7,738 bases of DNA from Holosporales bacterium (GCA_031266385.1 JAISBC010000044.1:1-7738), one strand, 5' to 3'; numbered from the stretch's first letter, positions 1 through 5,852 are shown. The notes: generated by a model not told the origin, from the sequence alone. A program made the numbers and translations.

Positions 1-2
1 TC

Positions 3-110
3 AGCCACTCAGAACACATGTTAGAACGAATGATCAAGCTGTGGTGCATTGTTGCTGAATATGATGGCTGGATCAAGTTGAGTGATGATATTTCATCTAT
101 CTTTGGCTGA
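3..110 (+). CDS. C-terminal fragment of an unrecognised protein (5' end outside window)
   Basis: The frame is open from the left window edge to a TGA stop at 108-110 and gives 35 residues ending in DDISSIFG. The segment is rich in Ile, Leu, Trp and acidic residues and reads like a normal globular C-terminus, but I do not recognise the family. A perfect 14-base palindrome follows six bases after the stop, which fits the end of a transcription unit. It is too short to exclude a chance open frame. It lies on the opposite strand to the ABC operon, so the two units would converge. Confidence 0.35.
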   Translation, partial: SHSEHMLERMIKLWCIVAEYDGWIKLSDDISSIFG

Positions 111-115
111 AAACT

Positions 116-129
116 CTCATAATTATGAG
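116..129. repeat. Perfect 14-base palindrome CTCATAATTATGAG
   Basis: The 14 bases read identically on both strands. The palindrome starts six bases after the stop of the left-edge gene and lies about 110 bases beyond the end of the ABC operon. It could be a regulator-binding site. As RNA it would leave too small a loop for a good terminator, and there is no T-run on either side. Confidence 0.5.
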
Positions 130-226
130 GTAGGGATATTAGATTCGGAAGAGGTCTAATGCTTGAGAAGAAGGCTAATGATATCCCTGAAAAAGTGAAT
201 AATCTGAATAATGAAACTTAAAGCTT

Positions 227-241
227 CCTGAAACGTTCAGG
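227..241 (-). terminator. Candidate terminator hairpin of the ABC operon
   Basis: CCTGAA and TTCAGG form a 6-bp stem around the three-base loop ACG, and the stem contains the TGA stop codon of the ATPase gene. On the minus strand it is followed by AAGCTTTAAGTTTC, a broken rather than a clean T-run. It is a weak intrinsic terminator at best, but its position at the very end of the operon supports the call. Confidence 0.4.
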
Positions 242-902
242 TGTAAGAATTCTTCAGATTTTCTATGGCGATCGGGTTATCTCGTGGATCGATGTCCAGT
301 AAAATTTTGCCCTGCCTCAGTAGGACAATTCTCCCGCAAATCTGTGCCAGGAACTCGAGGTCATGGGAGGCGACGACGATCGTGACCCCGAGTCCGTTGA
401 CCTTCCTTAGAAGTCCGACGACATCTTCGATCGTTGCCACGTCGAGGCCAGACGTCGGTTCGTCGCACAGCAAAACCTCTGGATCGATCATTAAACTCCT
501 CGCCAGAGCTACCCTCTGTTTTTGTCCTCCCGATAAGGTCCCTGGATATGTCGATTCCTTCCCGGCGATTCCCAGATCCTTGAGCATATCCCGAGCCTTA
601 TCGATATATCGTTTTTTTTCATCGGCCGTAGCTCTTAAAGACGGGGCATACACCAAATTTTGTAATACCGTCATATGTGGAAATAGATTAAAATCCTGAA
701 ACATAAATCCGATTTTGCGATCGTAATTGATGGTCCCGTGATCTGGTATTTCCAACCCCTGAATGCAACGCAATAGCGTGGATTTCCCGCTCCCAGAAGA
801 TCCGGCCAACCCGAGGATGCTTGACTCCTCGATGTCCAGGCTGACATTATTCAGGACCTCGATGCCGTTAAATGATTTGCAGATATCACAAATTTTCAGC
901 AT
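237..902 (-). CDS. glnQ: Polar amino acid ABC transporter, ATP-binding subunit (GlnQ/HisP type)
   Basis: This is the cytoplasmic ATPase that powers uptake of polar amino acids with the permease and binding protein encoded just upstream. All ABC motifs are present in order: Walker A GSSGSGKST at residues 34-42, Q-loop Gln69 in MFQDFNLFPHMTV, signature LSGGQ at 123-127, Walker B VLLCDEPT at 143-150 with the catalytic Glu, D-loop SGLD, and the switch His at 180. The 221 residues are slightly shorter than typical family members (about 240), but nothing essential is missing. The ATG overlaps the 3' end of the permease gene by 17 bases, and a GGAAGGA ribosome binding site lies inside that gene. The symbol follows the best-known family member; the amino acid carried cannot be read from the sequence. 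Confidence 0.93.
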   Translation of the reverse strand: MLKICDICKSFNGIEVLNNVSLDIEESSILGLAGSSGSGKSTLLRCIQGLEIPDHGTINYDRKIGFMFQDFNLFPHMTVLQNLVYAPSLRATADEKKRYIDKARDMLKDLGIAGKESTYPGTLSGGQKQRVALARSLMIDPEVLLCDEPTSGLDVATIEDVVGLLRKVNGLGVTIVVASHDLEFLAQICGRIVLLRQGKILLDIDPRDNPIAIENLKNSYT

Positions 903-1536
903 ACCGTTTCAGTCCTTCCACTTTCCTACCGATAAATTCTATCAATAATACGAGGGCATAATATATGAAAGCCGCGATACATAATGGTATAAAATATTCA
1001 TATTGTTCGGCGGCTATTACCTGCGACCGCCGCATGATATCCATTCCACCCACGGTCGCGATCAATGCCGTCTCCTTCAGCAAGGTCACGGTTTCGTTGA
1101 TGAGGGCTGGAAGTATGTTCATTAATACCTGCGGTAAAATTATGTCCTTCCACATATGAAACCGAGGAATCCCGAGAGCACGGGATACCTCAAACTGCCC
1201 CTTCGGGAGATTCTCAATCCCCGCCCTTAGGATCTCGGCGACGTATGCCGAGCTGTTGATTCCGAAGGCGATAACCCCCGTCGGGATGATCCCCAGTTTG
1301 CATCCGAACACCTGAGGAATCGTAAAGTAAATAATACTCAGCTGCAGGATGACGGGGGTTCCCCTCACCACCGAGACGATTCCGTTAATCAAGGCCTTGC
1401 AGACCGTGTTACAGCGCCTAGCGACGGCGAATAATACGCCGCCTACTAACCCGATCAAAACGCTCCCGACGAGGAGCTCTAGGGTCAGGACGATCCCAGA
1501 TCCGATGTATAAAAAGTCGGCGGTAATTCTATTCAC
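886..1536 (-). CDS. Polar amino acid ABC transporter, permease subunit (GlnP/HisM type)
   Basis: This is an integral inner-membrane protein that would form a homodimeric channel, since only one permease gene is present. The 216 residues contain several hydrophobic segments (roughly 14-38, 60-78, 84-100, 155-170 and 184-203). The cytoplasmic EAA loop that docks onto the ATPase is at about 114-136: EVSRALG, then the conserved ILP. The motif RGTPVILQL at 59-67 is typical of polar amino acid permeases. The start is a GTG at 1534-1536 that overlaps the stop of the binding-protein gene, so translation is probably coupled. The 3' end overlaps the ATPase start. Confidence 0.92.
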   Translation of the reverse strand: MNRITADFLYIGSGIVLTLELLVGSVLIGLVGGVLFAVARRCNTVCKALINGIVSVVRGTPVILQLSIIYFTIPQVFGCKLGIIPTGVIAFGINSSAYVAEILRAGIENLPKGQFEVSRALGIPRFHMWKDIILPQVLMNILPALINETVTLLKETALIATVGGMDIMRRSQVIAAEQYEYFIPLCIAAFIYYALVLLIEFIGRKVEGLKRYAENL

Positions 1537-2275
1537 TAACTAGATTCCACTTTTCTTTGATGGCCCGTAATTCTCCGCTATCATCCAATTGCTGGATCGC
1601 ATTATCGAGTAATTCCCTGAGAGTGGATCCCTTCTTTACGGCCATAGCAAATCCATTATCCGCGCTTTCTGCTGGACTGTCGACGACCGTATATTTGAGG
1701 TCAGGGTTGTCCCGGCAAATCGTCGAGGCGATTATTCCGTCGACCAGAATTCCATCGACTCGTCCGGCCCTGATGAGCTCGACGGATTGAGCAACATTGT
1801 CGATTGTAACTATCTCGGCCTTCGGTCTGTTTTTCTTCATCCAGGCCTCGGGGACGGATCCCAACTGGCACGCGATTTTTACCCCGGATAAATCATCGGT
1901 ACTCATACGATCATTGTCCCGTCCATGAATAAAGGCTATGACGGATCCATAATATTCGACCGTGAAATCATAATTTCTTCGGCGCTCTTCGGTGGGGACC
2001 AGAGATGAGGCCACGGCATCGATCGTTCCGTTCTCCAACCCGGCGAGTAGTGACGAAAATGGCATGTCCTCAAAATTGGCCGTTTTCCCGAGCTTGTTGG
2101 CGATCGCATTGGCGAGATCTATCTCGAATCCAGTCAATTTACCGTCTTCATAATATTCGAAGGGTCTGTAATCGGCGCTGGTCCCGAAAGTGATGACTGA
2201 ATCATCCTTCCGCTCCTCACACCCACATAACGCCAACAAAAAAGAGAACAGAAAACCACGCAGCGCGACAATCAT
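1529..2275 (-). CDS. Polar amino acid ABC transporter, substrate-binding lipoprotein (SBP family 3)
   Basis: This protein captures an amino acid in the periplasm and delivers it to the permease. The chosen ATG (minus strand, first base 2275) gives a compact signal peptide, MIVALRGFLFSFLLALCGC, whose LCG-C lipobox predicts a lipid-anchored Cys at residue 19. The frame also allows an ATG at 2305, which adds ten hydrophobic and acidic residues and fits a signal peptide less well; neither start has a clear ribosome binding site. The mature part opens with GTSADYRPFEYYEDGK and carries the family-3 signature GFEIDLANAIANKL. Next come the ligand-binding region TEERRRNYDFT (carboxylate-binding Arg) and GRVDGILVD (amino-binding Asp). 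The length of 248 residues is normal. It is the first gene of the operon. Confidence 0.92.
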   Translation of the reverse strand: MIVALRGFLFSFLLALCGCEERKDDSVITFGTSADYRPFEYYEDGKLTGFEIDLANAIANKLGKTANFEDMPFSSLLAGLENGTIDAVASSLVPTEERRRNYDFTVEYYGSVIAFIHGRDNDRMSTDDLSGVKIACQLGSVPEAWMKKNRPKAEIVTIDNVAQSVELIRAGRVDGILVDGIIASTICRDNPDLKYTVVDSPAESADNGFAMAVKKGSTLRELLDNAIQQLDDSGELRAIKEKWNLVSE

Positions 2276-2311
2276 AAAATCAATCAGAAATACCAGGGCT
2301 CCCATATAATG

Positions 2312-2338
2312 GAAGGGTACTACGGGAAAGCGCCCTTC
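2312..2338. repeat. Inverted repeat in the ABC operon leader
   Basis: GAAGGG (2312-2317) and CCCTTC (2333-2338) are separated by 15 bases and fall inside the predicted 5' leader of the ABC operon. They could form a leader hairpin or a repressor site near the transcription start. Six-base arms are short enough to occur by chance. Confidence 0.3.
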
Positions 2339-2348
2339 GCCAAGAGAT

Positions 2349-2376
2349 TTTATAGAAGTGTATTTACATACCGCAA
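2349..2376 (-). promoter_or_regulatory. Candidate promoter of the amino acid ABC operon
   Basis: On the minus strand, TTGCGG (2371-2376) is followed after 16 bases by TATAAA (2349-2354), a reasonable sigma-70 type pair. This predicts a leader of about 65 bases before the ATG at 2275. The -35 match is weak at its last three bases. Confidence 0.45.
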
Positions 2377-2384
2377 CAATTAAT

Positions 2385-2411
2385 GACCCTGAGTTTCAAA
2401 TTAAGAGGGTC
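2385..2411. promoter_or_regulatory. Inverted repeat upstream of the ABC operon promoter, possible regulator site
   Basis: GACCCT (2385-2390) and AGGGTC (2406-2411) form a symmetric site with a 15-base centre. It begins nine bases upstream of the predicted -35 box, a typical position for an activator. No regulator gene is in the window, so its function is a guess. Confidence 0.3.
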
Positions 2412-2870
2412 GATACCACTCAGACCACTAGATTCATTAGCCCCCCTCCAAAACCCCCACAATCTGATCTATTACTAGGAGACACGGAGCACAGAAGCGG
2501 AGTGTACTTAGGGGTACATGAGCATTCGAGAACAGGATCGACGAAGGAAGAGACTGATTGTGGTGGTTGTGGATATCCGACCATTGTTCAATTATCAGGG
2601 CCGAAGACAATTAAAATTAATTCAAGACACCCCGTCTCGCCGCAGTAATTGACAAGGTAAGAGCACCAAACGCAGCATACTGATCCAACACAGGCAAACA
2701 ATGCATACAATCCCGGAAGTCAGTAATAATAACAGAATTCGAACCACAGTGAAAACAAACCATCATTAGTAACATGAAAAAGGTCTCCCCACTACCATCA
2801 CACACAAGCATAGGCATCAAGTAGGAATCAATTAAATCCGAATCCTGTACACATTAAAAAAAACAAGTGG
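2412..2870. other. Stretch without a convincing gene; possible relict of a fourth family member
   Basis: I see no supported gene here. A plus-strand frame from 2358 to 2648 is open for 96 codons, but it begins inside the ABC promoter region and has no signal peptide or recognisable domain. It does contain SPPPKPPQSD (DNA with C-runs near 2440-2460), which resembles the SPPPPPRSD start of the tail in protein C, so it may be a decayed tail. Beyond 2648 all frames are broken by stops. There is no good hairpin or T-run. Confidence 0.4.
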
Positions 2871-2899
2871 TTTCATTTATAGAGATTATAGACTATAAT
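2871..2899 (+). promoter_or_regulatory. Promoter of secreted protein gene A
   Basis: A perfect -10 box TATAAT (2894-2899) lies 17 bases after TTTCAT (2871-2876). The whole segment aligns without gaps to the region before gene C: GGTTTCA, then 28 divergent bases, then AACCGG and TTAATTCT. This conservation between paralogues supports the assignment despite the poor -35 box. Confidence 0.6.
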
Positions 2900-2936
2900 T
2901 GACAACCGGATTAATTCTATAAGGCACACAACACCG

Positions 2937-3452
2937 ATGAATAAGTCAGCAGCGAACATAATAAACAGATTGGCCAGCCCGTTAATAGCGGCCAGTATAC
3001 TGTTAGGAGCCCAGCACCTCATGGTCAGCAAAGTGCAGGGTACTACCCTTCAACAGGAAAGCCAAGAACCGCAGGCACTGTATGACGTAACCACATCCCG
3101 ATACTACTACACAGAAGAAGTTAGACAACCATTCGATAAAGACGAAGCATCAAGAAGGCATCAAGAATTCAATGAGTGGCAAGGAGACCTTCTTACCATC
3201 CTCCGGGCATTGATACAAGCCTGTCCGTCCGAAGTATTAATACCCCGATTATTATCCCTCGCAGAAAAGGTCAGCTGGGCAATGACCGAGCAATACAATG
3301 CAGTGAAAAGCCTGACACAGGGTTTAACAGTAGACTACAAGAGAGCCAACGTAGCATACTTAGAAGGTATAGAAGCAATGAAAGAAGGAACCCTCATAAT
3401 AGGAGCATCCCATGCGGTCTTAGAGAGCTACTTGCAGCTCCTCCCGGAGTAG
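2937..3452 (+). CDS. Secreted protein A of a tandem family, unknown function; tail lost by frameshift
   Basis: The 171 residues start with a signal peptide: a Lys/Asn-rich start, then the hydrophobic core ASPLIAASILLGA at 13-25 and likely cleavage near 33-36. The rest is charged and helical with no enzyme motif I recognise. It is clearly a paralogue of protein C. SILLGA is at residues 20-25 in both, and RQPF/RQQF, TVDY/SIDY and EGIEA/EGLLA follow in the same order with a constant four-residue offset. The ATG is placed by the aligned promoters; only a poor AAGG precedes it. The frame ends at TAG just where protein C continues into a Pro-rich tail, and the matching tail is intact one frame over (3440-3613). 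The protein is therefore probably truncated. A role as an effector or surface protein is inference. Confidence 0.75.
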   Translation: MNKSAANIINRLASPLIAASILLGAQHLMVSKVQGTTLQQESQEPQALYDVTTSRYYYTEEVRQPFDKDEASRRHQEFNEWQGDLLTILRALIQACPSEVLIPRLLSLAEKVSWAMTEQYNAVKSLTQGLTVDYKRANVAYLEGIEAMKEGTLIIGASHAVLESYLQLLPE

Positions 3453-3613
3453 GAAAGGGAGCGAGTAAGTCAACTCCCCCCCCCCCAAGCAGCGATCCCG
3501 CCCCCGACGCTCGGGACGGTCGCCGGGCAGCAAGGACCACAGCAACAGGAGATTCCACTTCACCCAGAGTAGGTAGGGGTGGGAGTAGTTTAGCGCGTCC
3601 TAACAAAAGCTAA
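3440..3613 (+). pseudogene. Orphan Pro-rich/basic tail of gene A, out of frame
   Basis: In the frame one base back from gene A, a stop-free stretch encodes PPGVGKGASKSTPPPPSSD, then DARDGRRAARTTATGDST and a final SPRVGRGGSSLARPNKS. This is nearly identical to the C-terminus of protein C. A single missing base near 3423-3446 would explain the separation from gene A. Gaining one base there would restore a fusion of about 225 residues. No classical slippery heptamer is visible at the junction, so mutation is more likely than programmed frameshifting. Confidence 0.7.
3476..3486 (+). repeat. Run of 11 C
   Basis: Eleven consecutive C encode the proline run at the head of the orphan tail of gene A. 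The equivalent run in gene C is eight C (5664-5671), and six C follow gene B (4713-4718). Such runs change length readily by slippage. Here the run lies after the TAG of gene A, so its length alone cannot switch gene A. Confidence 0.85.
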
Positions 3614-3791
3614 GAGTGAATAGCGGGTCGATGTGATGGGATTCTGTTTCCCACCTTTGATTCGCATCTCATTCTCGACGACCATGAGAAATGAGACACT
3701 GTGATTTCCCTTCAATAGACCGCTATATATCAGATTCCTCTGATAAGCTCTCCAGGAGACAATAATCCAGTGAGAAATCTCGGTAGCCCTT
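3510..3791. repeat. Repeat copy R1 (mosaic)
   Basis: Bases 3510-3683 align without gaps to 5755-5928 (174 bases, about 8 mismatches by my count). Bases 3621-3783 align without gaps to 4796-4958 (163 bases, about 13 mismatches). After 3683 the similarity to R3 drops sharply while that to R2 continues. R1 covers the end of the gene A tail and the 3' part of a minus-strand orfX copy. Confidence 0.85.
3590..3791 (-). pseudogene. Truncated orfX remnant in R1
   Basis: On the minus strand this encodes KGYRDFSLDYCLLES, matching KGYREVSLEDGLLES of intact orfX. A 35-base deletion then shifts the frame into a TAG. The rest of the orfX C-terminus (RNLIYSGL, VENEMRIKGGKQNP, TSTRYSLL) follows in another frame down to the equivalent of the orfX stop. 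There is no start codon, and the 5' third of the gene is absent. Confidence 0.75.
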
Positions 3792-4031
3792 TACAGATGA
3801 ATGATGATTTTATAATCCCTCAGCTTTGTCAACTAGTTTAGTTCAGCGGAAGCGACGAATTGTCAGTAGAAAGGACTATGAGATGGTAATCCGTTCCATA
3901 ATGAAGAACATAGAACCCGTCATCACTACAATTATAATCAAATTCATTAGAGTATAAACAGATTAGATGGCAGGAAGTGCAAAAACTTAATACAAAGTAT
4001 CCGAATCTATTGCATGCAGTATAAAAAAACA
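3792..4031. other. Spacer between R1 and gene B promoter, no gene
   Basis: I see no supported gene in this AT-rich spacer. A minus-strand frame at 3838-4059 has improbable composition. A short plus-strand frame containing MKNIEPVITTIIIKFIRV (from 3901) ends after 18 codons. It resembles the first residues of the family's signal peptides and might be a broken N-terminus, but this is weak. Confidence 0.35.
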
Positions 4032-4060
4032 TTGATTTCAACAAAAGAATCAAATACAAT
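4032..4060 (+). promoter_or_regulatory. Promoter of secreted protein gene B
   Basis: TTGATT (4032-4037) and TACAAT (4055-4060) are separated by exactly 17 bases, a strong sigma-70 type pair. Transcription should begin near 4067, downstream of the first in-frame ATG at 4063. The ATG at 4096 is therefore the likely translation start. Confidence 0.7.
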
Positions 4061-4082
4061 CGATGATCGAATTGGATCGATT
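4058..4082. promoter_or_regulatory. Inverted repeat over the gene B transcription start, possible operator
   Basis: AATCGAT (4058-4064) and ATCGATT (4076-4082) are perfect 7-base arms around an 11-base centre that itself contains GATC near both ends. The site overlaps the -10 box and the predicted transcription start, where a bound repressor would block RNA polymerase. Nothing equivalent is seen before genes A and C. Confidence 0.45.
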
Positions 4083-4095
4083 ATGTGACGTTGAA

Positions 4096-4701
4096 ATGAA
4101 AAATTCACAAAGTACTTTTGTAACCAAATTGGTAAGCCTCCCAGTTAGAGCAATCGCTATAACCGGAATTATTTTGGCTTTCCATTACAACACTCAAGCT
4201 GTGCAATTAACCCGTGACAACTACCCGCTAATAGTACCATTCGTATGCAAAGCCAACGACATAACCTCTACTCAAATAACTGTTAATGGAGTGACAACTT
4301 CATTAGAAACAGAATGCAGGGAGCACGACATATTTCCTTGGCACTTCGAAGCATTTGATGCCCCATTAGTTCCATATACCAACGAAACAATAGCAGTAGC
4401 TCTGAACAAAATAGGAGAACTACATCAACAGTTTCTTACCACATACGGGCAACTATTAAAATCCGGATTTAAACCCCAATATGAAGCACTCGAGGGACTG
4501 AGGAACCAAATGTTTCAAATATTGAAAGGGTTTTCCCAAGCGAAAAAAGTTCTAGCAGAAGGCGGATCGATAGACGACGAATTCTTCCAGCAGTTGGAGC
4601 AAACGGCGGCAGAAACAACAAACAGGCTATATCATATCCTCGACATATGTCCGGGGGCTCCAGAACATATGGCAATAGAGAGACAAGACGGAACAGAGTA
4701 A
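4096..4701 (+). CDS. Secreted protein B of the tandem family, unknown function
   Basis: From the ATG at 4096 the protein has 201 residues and starts with a signal peptide: MKNSQSTFVTKL, then a hydrophobic core through GIILAF, with likely cleavage after NTQA near 36. The mature protein has three Cys (in FVCKAND, ETECREHD, LDICPGAP) and a long helical C-terminal half (EALEGLRNQMFQILKGF and following). Similarity to A and C lies in the signal peptide, overall plan and position before a repeat copy, not in strong sequence identity. The frame also opens at an ATG at 4063, but that lies before the predicted transcription start. No ribosome binding site is evident. After the stop a C6 run and a few prolines may be relics of the tail seen in C. 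I do not recognise the fold. Confidence 0.7.
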   Translation: MKNSQSTFVTKLVSLPVRAIAITGIILAFHYNTQAVQLTRDNYPLIVPFVCKANDITSTQITVNGVTTSLETECREHDIFPWHFEAFDAPLVPYTNETIAVALNKIGELHQQFLTTYGQLLKSGFKPQYEALEGLRNQMFQILKGFSQAKKVLAEGGSIDDEFFQQLEQTAAETTNRLYHILDICPGAPEHMAIERQDGTE

Positions 4702-4795
4702 TCTCGGCTAAACCCCCCAGCCCAGCGCAAAACCAGATGCTGGAGGGTGAAGGACTACGAATCGTAACCCAGGGTAAATCATTCGAGAAAGAGAA

Positions 4796-4963
4796 TAGAG
4801 GGTCGATGAGGTGGGGTTTTGTTTCCCACCTTTGATTCGCATCTCATTCTCTAAGACCATGTGAAATGAGACACTGTGATTGGCCTTCAATAGACCGCTA
4901 TATATCAGATTCCTCTGACAAGCTCTCCAGGAGACAATAATCCAGGGAGCAATCTCGGAAAAC
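4796..4963. repeat. Repeat copy R2
   Basis: Aligns without gaps to R1 over 163 bases (about 92% identity by my count) and shares with it the same 35-base deletion relative to R3. Unlike R1 and R3, no copy of the Pro-rich/basic tail sequence precedes it; similarity starts near 4796. Confidence 0.8.
4796..4963 (-). pseudogene. Truncated orfX remnant in R2
   Basis: On the minus strand it reads FRDCSLDYCLLES, then runs into the same TAG as R1 after the shared deletion. In another frame it continues RNLIYSGL, then LENEMRIKGGKQNP, then diverges. The start codon, the first third of the gene and the normal C-terminus are all missing. Confidence 0.7.
4808..4832 (+). terminator. Candidate hairpin downstream of gene B
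   Basis: Bases 4808-4815 (GAGGTGGG) pair with 4825-4832 (CCCACCTT) in an 8-bp stem with one G-U pair and a nine-base loop. What follows is TGATTCG, not a T-run. The matching segments of R1 and R3 carry GATGGG and pair less well, so the fully paired form is specific to R2. Confidence 0.3.
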
Positions 4964-5048
4964 CTTGGAGGGAGAATGGTCATTTCATGAAGCCCATCCT
5001 ATGCTCGCTATCCATCTTATATACGATTCGATTAAATGTCGAAAAAGG

Positions 5049-5077
5049 TTTCAATTATTGAGGAAATATAATACAAT
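5049..5077 (+). promoter_or_regulatory. Promoter of secreted protein gene C
   Basis: TTTCAA (5049-5054) and TACAAT (5072-5077) are 17 bases apart and align base for base with the gene A promoter. An overlapping TATAAT at 5067-5072 is an alternative -10 box. Downstream AACCGG and TTAATTCT are shared with gene A. Confidence 0.55.
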
Positions 5078-5111
5078 CCCTAACCGGCTTAATTCTTTTA
5101 CGGATAAGAAC

Positions 5112-5852
5112 ATGAAAAGTCCGAAGACCAAGATAATCACAAGCGTGGCCAGCAGGATAATCACGCACAGCATACTGTTAGGAGCTCCGATCATCCCGTT
5201 CAGCACAGTGTACGGTACTAACTATGAAAGCACGCTACAAAGGACCAGTCTAGACCTGAACGCACCGTTTGACGCCAGAACATCACCATGCTACCAATTG
5301 CCAGAATCTAGACAACAATTCACAGAAGCGGAAGCAAGGGAAAGGGCGCAATACCACAGCGAACAGTTCGCAGCCACTTGCCAACTCCTCAGCGAAGTAA
5401 GCGGCCATTGGGCGCATTTAGAAGTAATAACTCAAGGGTTGCACATCGCAAGCATAATAGAATGGGCATGGCAAGTGAACACAGCAGCAGCCTTCCGTCT
5501 TCAGAACAATATGAGCATAGACTACAGAATCCCCAATACAGCCCACAACGAAGGGCTCTTAGCAGTGGCAAAATTAAACAGACTTACAGCCGAATGGAGA
5601 GAGCGCTTAGAACCCCGTCCAGTTCCACATGGAGCCGGCACGGGGTTGGGTAGTTCATCTCCACCCCCCCCACCAAGAAGTGATACCGCCCCAGCTGATA
5701 GGGCCGGTCGCAGGTCAGCACAGACCCCACCCCTGAGGGCGCCCGCCGCAGATGCTCGGGAAGGTCGCCGGGCAGCAAGGACCACAGCAATAGGAGATTC
5801 CACTTCACCCAGAGTAGGTAGGGGTGGGAGTAGGTCAGCGCGTCCTAACTAA
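5112..5852 (+). CDS. Secreted protein C of the tandem family, with Pro-rich/basic tail
   Basis: The frame is open from 4965, but the ATG at 5112 is chosen because it gives a signal peptide (MKSPKTKIITSVASRIITHS, core ending ILLGA at 25), lies 34 bases after the -10 box and aligns with the gene A start. The 246-residue product has three parts. These are the signal peptide (about 1-35), a helical domain (about 50-170), and a disordered tail from 171: GAGTGLGSSS, a run of five prolines at 184-188, then Ala/Arg-rich sequence. A 19-residue unit is duplicated in the tail (GRR at 199-201 and 218-220), where the gene A tail has one. The stop lies inside the 3' end of convergent orfX. No catalytic motif is recognised. 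Export is likely; the function is unknown. Confidence 0.75.
   Translation: MKSPKTKIITSVASRIITHSILLGAPIIPFSTVYGTNYESTLQRTSLDLNAPFDARTSPCYQLPESRQQFTEAEARERAQYHSEQFAATCQLLSEVSGHWAHLEVITQGLHIASIIEWAWQVNTAAAFRLQNNMSIDYRIPNTAHNEGLLAVAKLNRLTAEWRERLEPRPVPHGAGTGLGSSSPPPPPRSDTAPADRAGRRSAQTPPLRAPAADAREGRRAARTTAIGDSTSPRVGRGGSRSARPN
5664..5671 (+). repeat. Run of 8 C inside gene C
   Basis: Eight consecutive C in the proline run of the gene C tail. Unlike the run after gene A, this one is within the open frame. Gain or loss of one base would replace the last 58 or so residues or truncate the protein, so it is a plausible phase-variation site. Confidence 0.8.

Noticed and set aside
159..221. Twenty-codon plus-strand frame MLEKKANDIPEKVNNLNNET with a purine-rich stretch before its ATG
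   Set aside because: It is too short, has no promoter or homology that I can see, and sits in the gap between two converging units.
2617..2820. 67-codon minus-strand frame starting MMPMLVCDGSGETFF
   Set aside because: Odd Cys/Met-rich composition, no ribosome binding site and no recognisable motif; it lies in a stretch where the other frames are broken.
3838..4059. 73-codon minus-strand frame rich in Tyr, Cys and Phe
   Set aside because: The composition is what antisense reading of AT-rich spacer gives, and it overlaps the strong gene B promoter.
2937..4701. T6SS effector assignment for proteins A and B
   Set aside because: Classical T6SS cargo lacks Sec signal peptides, and no PAAR, VgrG, Rhs or MIX-like motif is visible; proximity to tssG is not enough.
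4708..4983. 91-codon minus-strand frame across R2
   Set aside because: Its middle matches the orfX C-terminus, but both ends are unrelated sequence and there is no ribosome binding site. It is a decayed fragment, annotated as a remnant.
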